A DNA stretch of 64,000 bases from positions 1 to 64,000 of the forward strand of contig CAINDP010000212.1 of the NCBI GenBank assembly GCA_903847405.1, read 5' to 3'. The translations under genes and the position numbers were made by a program. Shown here piece by piece: positions 34,604 through 43,944 of the stretch. Each line of letters starts with the position of its first letter. Within the stretch, counting starts at the first letter, position 1. The notes under the pieces were generated by a model. That model did no database searches, had not been told where the DNA came from, and saw only the letters and a list, made by a program, of their open reading frames with translations. Source of the DNA: an uncultured Myxococcales bacterium. GTDB lineage: Bacteria > Myxococcota_A > UBA9042 > DTJE01.

Positions 34604-36574
34604 ATGGAATCACAGGACACCGAATATTCTGCTGACACCGACGAACCCCGGGATCCGCTGCGGCCCCTGATCGACAACCTCGACATCGGCGTGTTCAGCA
34701 TCGACCGGCCCTACGAGGGCACCTTCAGCCAGTTGAACCCCGCCTGCGCGCGAATCCTGGGATACGCGTCCGTCGAGGATGCGCTCGGGGCCTCGGTGAT
34801 GGGCCACTACTCCGATCCCAAGGAGCGCGCGGAAACCTTCGCGCGGTTCCTGGGAAGCCCCGCCTTCAACGATCGCGGCGCGATCAAGTTCGAGGCCCAG
34901 CGACTGCGGCACGACAACGGCGAGCCCGTGGACGTGCTGCTGACCCTCACGGTCAAGGTCGACGAAACGGGCCGGGCCACCCGCATCGACGGCGCCGTCG
35001 AGGACATCGGGCAGCGTCGCAAGAGCGAAACGGCCTTCCGCGCCAGCGAGCAGCGGTTCCGGATCATCTTCGAGACCATCGGGATCGCCAGCGCCCTGAC
35101 CGACGGGGACGGCCGCATCGTGCGCGTGAACCCCGCCTTCCTGGCGTTCGTCGGGTATGACGAACCGGACGTCGTGGGCCGCTTCCTGGACGACTTCCTG
35201 TACCAGGCGGACCGGACGCCCGGCCTGGTTTCGCGCCAGACCGCGGCCCCCGGCCCCCGGGCGGCGGTCAGCAGCGAACTGCGCTTCGTCCGCAGGGACG
35301 GCGGGATCGCCTGGGGCCTCGCGACCGTTTCGTGGCTGAACGACAAGGACGGCCACCAGACAGGCGTCGTCATGATCCAGGACCTGACCGAGCGCCGCCG
35401 TCGCGAGGACGACCAACTGCGCATCGAAAAGCTGGAGTCCCTGGCCGTCCTGGCAGGCGGGATCGCCCACGACTTCAACAACATCCTGACCGCCGTCATG
35501 GGCAACATCAGCCTGGCGGCCGAAACGATGGGGGTTCCCCAGAGCGCGTACGAGCGCCTGCTGCTGGCCGAGCGGGCGACCACGCGGGCCCGGGACCTGA
35601 CCCAGCAGTTGATCACCTTCGCGAAGGGCGGCGCGCCGCTGAAGCGGCCGGCCTTCCTGCCCGACGTGGTCCGCGAATCCGCCAGCCTGTTCCTGCGCGG
35701 GTCCAGCGTGCGGTGCGACGTCACGGTCGAACCCGGGCTGCCGCCGGCCGACGTGGACCTGGGACAGATGGTCCAGGTGTTCAACAACCTGCTGCTGAAC
35801 GCGGCCCAGGCCATGCCGGACGGCGGTCGGGTCGAGGTGCGCCTGGCGCCCGCGGAACTGCCGCCGGACAACGCCCCGGGCCTGAAGCCGGGGCGCTACC
35901 TGAAGATCGAGGTCGAGGACCATGGTCGCGGGATCCCGCCCGAGCAGGTGAACCGCGTGTTCGACCCGTACTTTTCGACCCGTCCCCAGGGGACCGGCCT
36001 GGGGCTGGCCACCGTGTATTCGATCCTCCGGCGGCACGAAGGCCACGTCGAGGTCCGCTCGAAGGAGGGGTTCGGGACGACCTTCACCCTGCTGCTGCCG
36101 GCGTCCGACAAGTCGCCGGAACCCGGTTCGCAGGTGGTTGCGCGAACGGCCCCGCCCCGGGCGACCGGACGCATCCTGGTGATGGACGACGAGCCCACGG
36201 TCCGCGAGGTCGCGGTGGAAATCCTGCGCCGTTGCGGGTACGAAGCCGACGAGGCCGCGGACGGCGACCAGGCCGTCGATGCCTGGCGGTTGGCCCGGGA
36301 TGCCGGGCGGCCCTACGACGTGGTGATCCTGGACCTGACGGTACCGGGCGCACCGGGCGGGGCCGAGGCGATCGCGCGCATGCGGCAGTTCGACCCGAAC
36401 GTGAAGGCCATCGTCAGCAGCGGGTACTCGGCCAGTGCCGTGCTGGCGCGGTACAAGGACCACGGGTTCGCCGGCGTCGTGGCCAAGCCGTACACCATCG
36501 AGGAATTGAAGGACGCGGTGGAGCGGTTGATGCCGCGGGAACCGGGGCGTGACGGGGAATCGGAGGGTCGATGA
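34604..36574 (+). CDS. Soluble hybrid histidine kinase with PAS domains and receiver
   Basis: 656 residues. Two PAS domains (about 25-135 and 148-265) precede a histidine kinase with H-box GGIAHDFNN (His289) and an ATP-binding domain (N-box LLNAAQAMPDGG; G1 box DHGRGIPPEQ; GTGLGLATVYSI). A receiver domain follows at about 525-645 with phospho-acceptor Asp577 in LDLTVPG. No membrane helix is visible, so it should sense an intracellular signal through the PAS domains. AGGAGG lies six bases before ATG. It overlaps the following small membrane gene by four bases. The output partner is unknown. Confidence 0.93.
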   Translation: MESQDTEYSADTDEPRDPLRPLIDNLDIGVFSIDRPYEGTFSQLNPACARILGYASVEDALGASVMGHYSDPKERAETFARFLGSPAFNDRGAIKFEAQRLRHDNGEPVDVLLTLTVKVDETGRATRIDGAVEDIGQRRKSETAFRASEQRFRIIFETIGIASALTDGDGRIVRVNPAFLAFVGYDEPDVVGRFLDDFLYQADRTPGLVSRQTAAPGPRAAVSSELRFVRRDGGIAWGLATVSWLNDKDGHQTGVVMIQDLTERRRREDDQLRIEKLESLAVLAGGIAHDFNNILTAVMGNISLAAETMGVPQSAYERLLLAERATTRARDLTQQLITFAKGGAPLKRPAFLPDVVRESASLFLRGSSVRCDVTVEPGLPPADVDLGQMVQVFNNLLLNAAQAMPDGGRVEVRLAPAELPPDNAPGLKPGRYLKIEVEDHGRGIPPEQVNRVFDPYFSTRPQGTGLGLATVYSILRRHEGHVEVRSKEGFGTTFTLLLPASDKSPEPGSQVVARTAPPRATGRILVMDDEPTVREVAVEILRRCGYEADEAADGDQAVDAWRLARDAGRPYDVVILDLTVPGAPGGAEAIARMRQFDPNVKAIVSSGYSASAVLARYKDHGFAGVVAKPYTIEELKDAVERLMPREPGRDGESEGR

Positions 36575-36879
36575 GTTCCTGGGAACTGCTGGGCGCGGTC
36601 GCGATCGTCTGGGTGCTGTGGGCGGTGGCCGCGGTCACCGGGCGGGCCGTCGCGGACGCCGGGGATCAGGCACCGGAGCGCAAGCGCAGCGGCGTCACCA
36701 TCGTGCCGGTGTTCCTGTTCCCCCTGGTGTTCTGGCAACTGGGACGGCTGATCGACGTGGTCGCCGCGCCCTGGGGCACCCTGGTGATCGGATGCTTCCA
36801 CCTCTTCCTGGGAATCGTGTTCGTCGTCGGGATCGCGCGGAACGTCCAGCGTCTGCGGGAGATCCGGCGGGGCGCATAG
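36571..36879 (+). CDS. Small membrane protein of unknown function
   Basis: 102 residues with three hydrophobic segments (about 5-25, 43-62 and 68-88) and a basic C-terminus. No known motif. The ATG overlaps the kinase stop (ATGA), so translation is probably coupled to it, which suggests a shared task. Confidence 0.75.
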   Translation: MSSWELLGAVAIVWVLWAVAAVTGRAVADAGDQAPERKRSGVTIVPVFLFPLVFWQLGRLIDVVAAPWGTLVIGCFHLFLGIVFVVGIARNVQRLREIRRGA

Positions 36880-36907
36880 GGCGGGCATCGGCAGGCCACG
36901 GTCGCGA

Positions 36908-38146
36908 TCACGGCGCGTCGAACGGCACCTCCAGGATACGGACCGTCGCGAAACACGCCGACGAATCGTTGGACTGCTGGAACAGGACGGCGTGGTCCCC
37001 GGCGGCGATGCGCGCGAACACGTCGGGCGACGCCGCGACCTGCCACAGGACGGTCCCGGCCGCGTCATAGCGCACGGTGCGCGGGACCGATTCGCGATCC
37101 GCTTCCCCGCGAATGCCCACCAGGGCGCCGCCATCGGGCGCCGGCACCACGAACGTCGCCGATGCGAAGAAGCCGGGGAAACCCGCCGAGATGGAATGGC
37201 ACGCCTGGGGCAGGTCCTCCTTCGTCCAGGAAACGGTTCCATCGGACGCGAACCGGGTCACCTTCCACTCCAGGAACTCGACGGCACCGCCGCCGATCTG
37301 CCCCACGGCCCACACGTCGCCGGCCACGCCACGGGCCAGATCGGCGACGTACGCGCTGCCGCCCTCGGTGTGACGCCACGTTTCGGCGCCGTTCGCAGGG
37401 TCGATCGCCCGGACGTCGAACGCCCGCGCGCCCCTCGGCGCATAGACGGCGTTGCCGGACGCGTCCTCCACCAGACCGGTGCCCGTGGACGGCGGGTCCA
37501 GGGGGACATCGCCGAGGGTCGCGCCATCGGCAGGCGCGTACCGGCGCAGAGTGCCGGGGGTCGGCGGCGTCGAGGCTTCCGCGGCCGTATACGCCACCCA
37601 CAGTTCGTTCTTCGAGGAACGAAGCAGCGACCAACCCGCGATTCCCGGCTCCTCCAGGCTCCACGAAACGGCTGCACCGGAAGCGGCTCCCAGGTCCACG
37701 CGGGCCAGCCAGGCACCGCCAGGCGTCCCGCCATGGCACAGGATCGCCACGGAACCGTCCTGCAGAACCACCGGGTTCGCCACGAGGGAGGTGGGCGCCG
37801 GCCCCCCGACCCAGGAGCGGCCGGGTTGGCCCTGCCGATCGATTTCGATCAAGGCCGCGCGCCTTTCGTCGCCCTGCCCTGCAACACCCGCAAGGACCCA
37901 TCCCCCGGCGGGCAGCGCGGCGGCACCGGACAGTTCCAGACCGCAGAGGGAGTCCCCGGGGAGGTCCAGCGTGAACGTTGTGGAAGCGCCGGGCAGCACG
38001 TCGGGCAGGCCCGGGCAGGCCGGCGCGTCGGCGTTGACGGCGGCGTCGGCGGCGGCAAGGTCCATGGCGTCGTCGGACGTTCCTGCGCAGGCGAACCACA
38101 GCAGCGACGGCAGCAAAGGCAGCAGCAGAGCGACGGCCCGGTTCAT
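36908..38146 (-). CDS. Exported beta-propeller-like protein
   Basis: 412 residues. The signal sequence ends at ACAGTSDD and could be a lipobox (Cys20), although the -2 residue is Phe. The mature part is a series of beta-rich units with G-x-x-W and G-x-V-x-W patterns (ANGAETWRHTEG; DGTVSWTKED; AAGTVLWQVA) typical of PQQ/propeller blades. No catalytic motif. The upstream region contains a possible minus-strand sigma-54 promoter (38176-38189). Function is unknown; a binding role on the cell surface is likely. Confidence 0.75.
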   Translation of the reverse strand: MNRAVALLLPLLPSLLWFACAGTSDDAMDLAAADAAVNADAPACPGLPDVLPGASTTFTLDLPGDSLCGLELSGAAALPAGGWVLAGVAGQGDERRAALIEIDRQGQPGRSWVGGPAPTSLVANPVVLQDGSVAILCHGGTPGGAWLARVDLGAASGAAVSWSLEEPGIAGWSLLRSSKNELWVAYTAAEASTPPTPGTLRRYAPADGATLGDVPLDPPSTGTGLVEDASGNAVYAPRGARAFDVRAIDPANGAETWRHTEGGSAYVADLARGVAGDVWAVGQIGGGAVEFLEWKVTRFASDGTVSWTKEDLPQACHSISAGFPGFFASATFVVPAPDGGALVGIRGEADRESVPRTVRYDAAGTVLWQVAASPDVFARIAAGDHAVLFQQSNDSSACFATVRILEVPFDAP

Positions 38147-38174
38147 GGTTTCCCCCGACACGAAAATCGCAGAC

Positions 38175-38189
38175 TGCAAACGATTGCCC
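38175..38189 (-). promoter_or_regulatory. Possible sigma-54 promoter, minus strand
   Basis: On the minus strand GG, ten bases and GC are present with a TTTGCA second box, but the first box reads GGGCAA instead of TGGCAC. It lies just before the exported propeller-like gene, at a distance that leaves a leader of about 20 bases. Confidence 0.4.
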
Positions 38190-38385
38190 CCCCCCCGACG
38201 TTCTGTCCACCCCGGCGCTTGCCACGGAGGGCGTCGCTGGGGGGGGACAGGAAGGATGCAACGACCCGTTCGAACACACGGTTGGCCAAATCGGTGCAAC
38301 GGTACTCCAATGCGGGCCGGACGGAAACGGAAGGGGACGTTCACAGCGCGGCCTGCAGCCTGCGTGCGCCCGATCCGCCGGGGGC

Positions 38386-38400
38386 TGGCACGCCCCTTGC
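38386..38400 (+). promoter_or_regulatory. Sigma-54 promoter of a predicted outer-membrane gene
   Basis: TGGCACGCCCCTTGC is a full match to TGGCACG-N4-TTGC. The start ATG is 43 bases downstream. A TGTCC half-site (38204-38208) and an opposite GGACA (38245-38249) lie upstream, between this promoter and the minus-strand one. Confidence 0.75.
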
Positions 38401-38442
38401 GAACAGACTCCACATCGGAACCCGGCCACGGAGGCGCCACTG

Positions 38443-39087
38443 ATGACGAGACATGGCATCCACGCACTGGTGGTCCTTGCGATCACCACCATGGCGGTTG
38501 CGGCCGGGGCCGCCGAACCGGATCCGGAAGGCGCTTTGCCCGAACCGGCGTCCGTGCCCGGCATGGTCGTCGCCGTTCCCCCGGCACCGCTCCAACGCAT
38601 GCGCGACCGCATCGGGTGGGTGCGGGCGGGAGCCCTGCTGGGAGGCCAGATCGAACACAACAGGATCGCCCAGGCCGGGTTCAAATTGCAGTTCTTCGAA
38701 GTGGATTGGCAATCGGCCTACGCGGTTCCCCTGATGACGGCCTGGACCTTCGGGCTGGGGGACCCGGGCCCATATAACCGGCAGATCGATTTCATGGTGG
38801 GCGGCGAGGCCGGATTCCTGCACCGCTGGGCCGACGATCGGTTGATGCTGGGCGTCGCCTTCGGGTTGGCGGGCGGGGGTCCCTGGACCATGGCAGGCCT
38901 GGCCTTGCGACCCACGATCCGGTACCGGCACTACTGGGGTCGGCTCGGTGTCGAAGTGTCGCTGGAGGTGCCGTTGATCATGGGGAAGGTCGTCCACTTC
39001 ACCGAACGCGAATTCACGCCCGGCGAGCCGGCGGGCTGGCACGTGTCCGGGTGGCTTCCGGTGCTGGGATTTTCCATCGGGATGTGA
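38443..39087 (+). CDS. Exported protein, possibly a small outer-membrane barrel
   Basis: 214 residues. A signal peptide (about 1-23, ending AAGAAEP) leads into alternating hydrophobic strands (FKLQFFEVDW; FMVGGEAGFLHRW; LGVAFGLAGG; GRLGVEVSLEVPLI) and a final PVLGFSIGM, consistent with an eight-strand outer-membrane barrel. No known family is recognised. A GGAGG lies eight bases before ATG. Its promoter is a strong sigma-54 type, so it may share control with the lipoprotein at 31227. Confidence 0.72.
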   Translation: MTRHGIHALVVLAITTMAVAAGAAEPDPEGALPEPASVPGMVVAVPPAPLQRMRDRIGWVRAGALLGGQIEHNRIAQAGFKLQFFEVDWQSAYAVPLMTAWTFGLGDPGPYNRQIDFMVGGEAGFLHRWADDRLMLGVAFGLAGGGPWTMAGLALRPTIRYRHYWGRLGVEVSLEVPLIMGKVVHFTEREFTPGEPAGWHVSGWLPVLGFSIGM

Positions 39088-39151
39088 CGAAGCCGGATAC
39101 ACTGCCTGTGTTCGCGCATCGAAAACCGGCACGTCGCGTGGAGGCTGCCCC

Positions 39152-39580
39152 TTGAGACGTTTCCTGGCCGCGTGTGCCCTGGTGCTGGGCGCGGGGTGTG
39201 CCCAGGGAACCACCGCCAGCGATGCGGCCGAGGATGACGCCGTCTGCACCCCCGGCACGTCGCGATGCAGGCCCGAAATCCACCACCAGAGTCGTGAAAC
39301 GTGCGTGGGCGGCGGCGACGTCAGCGTCTGGGCCGATGACGACTGCCCCACGGACTACACGTGTCACTACTTCTCGACCTGCAGGGACGGCAGGTGCATG
39401 GAGGACCCCTGGCCGACCGAATCGGGCGTCGACAACGACGACGACGGCTACCCGGATCGGCCTCCCTGCGGGGGACCTTACGACTGCAATGATTCCAACC
39501 CGACGGTGCACCCCGGGGCCGACGAAGCCTGCAACGGCGTTGACGACGACTGTGACGGCACCACCGACGAGGGGTGTTGA
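39152..39580 (+). CDS. Lipoprotein with Asp/Asn/Cys-rich metal-binding tail
   Basis: 142 residues, starting at TTG with GGAGG seven bases upstream. A lipoprotein signal ends at GAGC (Cys16). A Cys-rich part follows, then a tail (about 92-142) with DNDDDGYPD, DCNDSNPTVHPGA and ACNGVDDDCDGTTDEGC. This tail is the MopE/Stigma-type putative metal-binding motif, common in secreted proteins of Myxococcota and probably calcium-binding. The role of the protein is unknown. Confidence 0.82.
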   Translation: MRRFLAACALVLGAGCAQGTTASDAAEDDAVCTPGTSRCRPEIHHQSRETCVGGGDVSVWADDDCPTDYTCHYFSTCRDGRCMEDPWPTESGVDNDDDGYPDRPPCGGPYDCNDSNPTVHPGADEACNGVDDDCDGTTDEGC

Positions 39581-39599
39581 GGCGCCCCCGCCGCAAGGT

Positions 39600-39962
39600 T
39601 CAGACCGGTCCCGGCGTCGCGGCCTGGCGGGATGCGGACACCAGTCGGTCCAGATCGGCCTTGTGTGCGCCCATCAACCCCACGCCGACACCGTGCTGCT
39701 TCAGGAGTGCCGTGGCCTTCGCGCTGAGGCGCAGGAGCACCAGGATGCCCACCAACGGAATGATCATCGCCAGCGCCCAGGCCAGCGGTGCGGACAGCTT
39801 CATCGCGCTGGCCAACCGGTGCACCATCACCAGATTGAGGATGGCGACGATGAGGAAGGAATACGGGATCAGCCAGCACGCCAGCGAGGCCAGCACCAGC
39901 CACATGATCCACTTCTGCCCACTGGCGACTTCCAGAACCTCATCGGTGGTAAACGGATTCAT
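39600..39962 (-). CDS. Small membrane protein of unknown function
   Basis: 120 residues with two or three hydrophobic segments in the middle (WIMWLVLASLACWLIPY; LAWALAMIIPLVGILVLL) and a soluble C-terminus. No known motif. ATG at 39962 is the best start, at the beginning of the helix-bearing part; the region before it is C-rich non-coding. It belongs to the accessory-looking stretch 39.6-48.2 kb. Confidence 0.65.
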   Translation of the reverse strand: MNPFTTDEVLEVASGQKWIMWLVLASLACWLIPYSFLIVAILNLVMVHRLASAMKLSAPLAWALAMIIPLVGILVLLRLSAKATALLKQHGVGVGLMGAHKADLDRLVSASRQAATPGPV

Positions 39963-40103
39963 GGTCTTCCCCCCCCCGGATTTAGCCAGAAAGGTACTGC
40001 AAGTCTGACTGGCACACAACGGGCGGCGAACGGAATTTTCTATGCTGTTCGTCCACCCCAAGTGATACGCAGGGGCAGCACCCATCGCGGGAATCCGGTT
40101 TCG

Positions 40104-40655
40104 CTAGAACCTGCCGCTGACGCCAAGAACTGCGCCGCCCTTGATGGGCGCCACGCTGACCGCAGGCAAGGGAGCGCCCCCTCTGACTGGCATGAACTCG
40201 CCCGCAATCGCCAATCCGATGCCGGCGAGGCCAACCGCGGTCCCCGTGACGCCCAGGACGAATCCCGCGACCTCGCCCGGCCCGCTGGCAGGACGATCCG
40301 CCTCCATGTAGAGGAACCCGATGGCGCCCAGGATGGACAGCGACGAAAACACGTAGGCCCCGACCCGGGTGCCTTTCCTTGGCTTCTGGCCGGCCGCGAT
40401 GTCCTTCGCGTTCAGGCCCATGAAGACGATCGATGGCGTAACCAGGGCAAGGCCATACAGGACTTCGCCCAGAATGAGGGCCCGTCCGATTCCGCTGAGA
40501 TCGACGGTCTGCAGACCGGAGCCAAGATCCGGTGGCGGTTGTTCCTGGGTGGCGCTCTTCGCGAGGCATTCAACAACGGGGATCGTCGTCACCAGGATCG
40601 TCAAGGCGGCCAAAAGAATGACGAATCGCAGCAGGCCCGCGGAAACGCAGCGCAT
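40104..40655 (-). CDS. Membrane protein of unknown function
   Basis: 183 residues. The N-terminus is hydrophobic (FVILLAALTILVTTIPVV) and could be a signal peptide or anchor. Three further hydrophobic segments follow (LYGLALVTPSIVF; YVFSSLSILGAIGF; GFVLGVTGTAVGLAGIGLAI). No known domain. It lies upstream of the 39600-39962 membrane gene on the same strand, 141 bases away, so a loose functional pair is possible. Confidence 0.65.
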   Translation of the reverse strand: MRCVSAGLLRFVILLAALTILVTTIPVVECLAKSATQEQPPPDLGSGLQTVDLSGIGRALILGEVLYGLALVTPSIVFMGLNAKDIAAGQKPRKGTRVGAYVFSSLSILGAIGFLYMEADRPASGPGEVAGFVLGVTGTAVGLAGIGLAIAGEFMPVRGGAPLPAVSVAPIKGGAVLGVSGRF

Positions 40656-40919
40656 TCACATCGCCTTGCCCGAGATGGTTCCGGCGGGGGAACTGTATCG
40701 GTTTCGGCCGGTGGGTTTCAAGCGATCTCTTGACGGCGGCCAGGTCGGTATCTCCCCTTTCCAGTCTGCCAGATGGAACTGACGCTCGACGACCAGCGCG
40801 CTCCCCACTAGACTCCGCGGATGCAGTCCGGTGGAGCCGGCGTGCCCGCGGTGAGTCGGATGCGGACGGCGGTACCGGGATCCGGCATCCTGTGCGGCCA
40901 CAGGCCGACGTGAGGGGCC

Positions 40920-41951
40920 ATGAATCATGTCTTGAAATCCTGGTTTGCTGCGTTTGTCCTCGCCGTCGTTGCATGTCGTTCGCCGGGTTCCGCCCCGGCT
41001 GCCAACGGCGAACCCGCGTCAGCGACCGCAATCCCGCCGTCCCTAACCGCGGCCGCGGATCCTGCCGGGTATGAACAGGCTTGCCGGGGGGTCCTATGCC
41101 GGCCGGCACGTACCGTGAGCCTGGTACTCCCGGACGGGAGCCGATCCGAAACGGCCATACCGGGGCCTTCGCCGATCGTCATGGATCGGAAGCTTGTGAC
41201 CATCCTGCCCGGTGAAACGGTGCGGGTCGAGGCTGTGGTCAGGGACGGCACCCTCATCGACCTGAAGGCTGTGGACACGGTGGCGGACCCGGGCCGGACG
41301 ATTACACTGCACCTGGAACAGCGGACGGCACCGGCCGATCCGGCTTCGGAGGATGACCACGAGAAGACGGTTCTTGCAATCGAGCGAGCGAACCCAGGGG
41401 TCCTTCAGACGTCCGGCCGATATGTGGGGATGGTCCTGACGATCGACAACCCGTTCCCACAGGAACTGAAGTTCCGACTGGGCATGGTCAAGACGGGTGA
41501 GGATCGGCTGGTTGCCACCAGCGTCTACCCTGTGAAGTCGCAGAGCAAGTCGCTTGAACTGTGGCCCCACCCGTTCACCCGCCTGGCGGCGGTCGATTTC
41601 CGGCTGGTGGATGCAGAAACGGCCCAGGCGGAAGCCGGCGATGCGAAGCCCGTCCAAGGTTCGGCGCCGCGGTCGAAGCCTGGTCGCGTGGCGGTGATCT
41701 TCGGGTTCACGGTGAACGACCGGAAGGAGCTCGTCGAGTGCCACGTGTTGCGCGTCATCGATCCCGCGACCCAATCGATGGACGCGATACCGTACGAAGT
41801 CTCGGCGGCCTATCGCGACGAGGCGTGCACCATCATTCGCGGCAAGGGCTTCGAGCCCTCGTACAAGGATGGGAAACTGGTAGAAGCCTACACACACTTC
41901 GCCCTCGATCTCGCCGCTCCGGACAGGGTCGTTACACAAGTGCGGCGGTGA
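40920..41951 (+). CDS. Lipoprotein of unknown function
   Basis: 343 residues. The signal sequence ends at FVLAVVAC, a good lipobox (Cys19). The mature part is beta-rich; DNPFPQELKFRLGMV and LELWPHPFTRLAAVDFRL are typical of an Ig-like secreted domain, but no family is recognised. GAGG lies four bases before ATG. A weak promoter-like pair (TCGACG at 40786, TAGACT at 40809) lies upstream. It is surrounded by other unrelated exported genes. Confidence 0.72.
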   Translation: MNHVLKSWFAAFVLAVVACRSPGSAPAANGEPASATAIPPSLTAAADPAGYEQACRGVLCRPARTVSLVLPDGSRSETAIPGPSPIVMDRKLVTILPGETVRVEAVVRDGTLIDLKAVDTVADPGRTITLHLEQRTAPADPASEDDHEKTVLAIERANPGVLQTSGRYVGMVLTIDNPFPQELKFRLGMVKTGEDRLVATSVYPVKSQSKSLELWPHPFTRLAAVDFRLVDAETAQAEAGDAKPVQGSAPRSKPGRVAVIFGFTVNDRKELVECHVLRVIDPATQSMDAIPYEVSAAYRDEACTIIRGKGFEPSYKDGKLVEAYTHFALDLAAPDRVVTQVRR

Positions 41952-42147
41952 CGGGGGCGTCGCGGTGTTTCCTGGAGGGGAGTTTCAGCGGCGGCCCACC
42001 GGGTGGCGCGTCAGTGACGAACCCCGGTGGCCGGCCCGCAGGGACGAGCATCCGGCGCGTGTCCCTACAAGATCCGGCGCAATTCCGCCGGCGATCGCTC
42101 CATCGAAGCCCCGTTGCAATCGAGAGCCGCGGAGGGATCGGCATTTG

Positions 42148-43344
42148 CTACTCGGCCTTGCACCTGCGCCAGACATCGACCCGCGCCCGCACCCCCTCGG
42201 GGTTTGGGACGCGGTCGAACGGGGCGCCCGAAAAGTCCTCGTCCACCCACCAGAAGCGGTACGGCGCGTTGCCCCCGGACTGCACCGAGAAGGCGATCCA
42301 GCGCCCGGAATCGGGGTCCTTCAGCACGAACCTCGCGCTATGCATGTTCACCAGGTAGAGATAGTCGCCGAACCTCGGTTCCACGCCGTCGGGCACCAGG
42401 CAGTACCCGTCCTTCAGCACCTTCATGGTGGCGTCGGTCGACCGGTCCCACGGCCCGTTCCGCATCGCGGACTCGAAGAATTGCCGAGCCGGACCGTGGC
42501 AGACCTCATTGTCGTCAGGTCCGGGGAAGGTACCGGCCTTCTCTGATACCCACGGCCCCAGCACCTGCTGCAGCGGCACCCACGCACCCCCGGCATCAGC
42601 GGCCAGGATCCCGTCCAGCCGACCCTCAATCCCGGCGGGGTCGAAGCCGACGGAAAGGTGCTGCGCCACGATCGTCCGGTTCGACGGAGTCACCTGGATC
42701 TCGATCCGCAGCGTCTCGGGATGGGCCGGCGTGACGCGCGGCTGTCCTGTGGCCTGGATCTCCTCGACGCGCAACGGAATCCCGGAGGGCCATCCGACGC
42801 TCTCCATCGCCGGCAGCGGGGACCGGAACTCCTCCGCGCACGGCGTGTACCCGTCTGTCTCGGCAAGGCACGCCGTCGCGACCATCCGATCGATGGTCCA
42901 CAGGACATCGCCCTCAATCACCGTCGGACTGCCGCTCCAGCCTCCCTCCTGCGGGAACGACAGGATGATGCGCGGGAAGGACGGAATGTCCCCCACTTCG
43001 AACGAGGCATCGGGAGGCAGCCTCCCGTCCCCAACGTAGGCATCCCAGCGTCCCCGATCGGGCCGCAGGAAGTCCAAGCGACGATGGTCGTCGTACCACG
43101 ACAGGAAGTCCCCGACGGTCAAGGGTCGCAGCGTGATCCCCTTCGCCAGGGCCAAGGCATTGACCTGATCCACTTGCTCGGCCAGCAACCTTCCGTCGGA
43201 CGTGTCGATCGGGCCGTTATCGGCGGGGGCTGCTGTGTCCTGTGAGACGTCGGCGAACCCCGGGTCGCCGACGTCTGCGGCGCCGGAACTCGACGAGCAC
43301 GCAGAGAACGCCAGAAGCAATGCGATGCAGGACGTCTTTCCCAT
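42148..43344 (-). CDS. Lipoprotein of unknown function
   Basis: 398 residues. LLLAFSAC is the lipobox (Cys16), followed by an Asp-rich linker (DVGDPGFADVSQDTAAPADN) like those of other lipoproteins here. The mature domain has scattered Trp and Cys residues (ATACLAETDGYTPCAEEF; NEVCHGPARQFFESAMR) and no recognised motif. The start ATG has GAGGG four bases upstream. Nothing indicates an enzymatic role. The flanking gaps of 196 and 246 bases contain no clear gene. Confidence 0.75.
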   Translation of the reverse strand: MGKTSCIALLLAFSACSSSSGAADVGDPGFADVSQDTAAPADNGPIDTSDGRLLAEQVDQVNALALAKGITLRPLTVGDFLSWYDDHRRLDFLRPDRGRWDAYVGDGRLPPDASFEVGDIPSFPRIILSFPQEGGWSGSPTVIEGDVLWTIDRMVATACLAETDGYTPCAEEFRSPLPAMESVGWPSGIPLRVEEIQATGQPRVTPAHPETLRIEIQVTPSNRTIVAQHLSVGFDPAGIEGRLDGILAADAGGAWVPLQQVLGPWVSEKAGTFPGPDDNEVCHGPARQFFESAMRNGPWDRSTDATMKVLKDGYCLVPDGVEPRFGDYLYLVNMHSARFVLKDPDSGRWIAFSVQSGGNAPYRFWWVDEDFSGAPFDRVPNPEGVRARVDVWRRCKAE

Positions 43345-43590
43345 GGTCCCTCTTCTTTCTGCCCGAACGCCTGGTCAATGATGGGTTTTCCTGGGAGCGC
43401 AATCAAGCGGGAACCGTTCCACCCAGGGACCGTTGCCCCTATCTGGGATGGTGTTCGCGTTGTTCTGGGTCGGTCCAACAACGGCTTGCGCTCGCTGGTC
43501 ATCCGGCCCCTCGGCGATCGCGAAGTCGCGATTTCGGGATCCCTTCGTCCCGCGTCGGCACAGACGAGAAGTGGGAAGCACGGCCAACTT

Positions 43591-43944
43591 TCAGATTTCG
43601 GGTGTCTCAGCATTCACATCCGCGATCAAGACATCCCCGGATGTATCGTCCGGTAGGTCGGTCAAAGGAACGCAAGCAATCGTGTGGTTGCAGTCCGGAA
43701 GGCAAGCCCAAGCACCATCCGCCATGCAACTGCAGCCGCTTGAGATGCAGCCTGTCGGGACGCCCGGTGGGCACACCCTGCCCTCGGAGCAGTTGGGCGG
43801 AAAGCAAGCGGCCTCGCCCGGGCGGCTGTCGCCGGGCCTGCAGGCCGTTCTGATATCGACATGGCTCTCGTCAGCGATTCCGTAATCGTTTGGGCTCTCG
43901 TCGGCAACCGTGTCGTTGGTCGCCCCGGGTTCTCGGTCGTTCAA
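43591..43944 (-). CDS. Short Cys-rich protein, start uncertain
   Basis: 117 residues. The first part is Asp/Glu-rich; residues about 35-92 hold ten Cys in a pattern CRPGD...CFPPNC...VCPPG...CISSGCSCM...CLPDC like the small Cys modules of exported proteins in this window. The proposed start is a TTG overlapping the stop of the upstream gene (TTGA), and there is no signal peptide, so either the protein is a C-terminal fragment, or the start is wrong, or it is translated by coupling. Codon use is compatible with coding. Confidence 0.5.
   Translation of the reverse strand: MNDREPGATNDTVADESPNDYGIADESHVDIRTACRPGDSRPGEAACFPPNCSEGRVCPPGVPTGCISSGCSCMADGAWACLPDCNHTIACVPLTDLPDDTSGDVLIADVNAETPEI

Noticed and set aside
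40006-40021. TGGCACACAACGGGCG, a GG-N10-GC match
   Set aside because: It points to the plus strand but no plus-strand gene starts within 900 bases, and the second box lacks the TT before GC.
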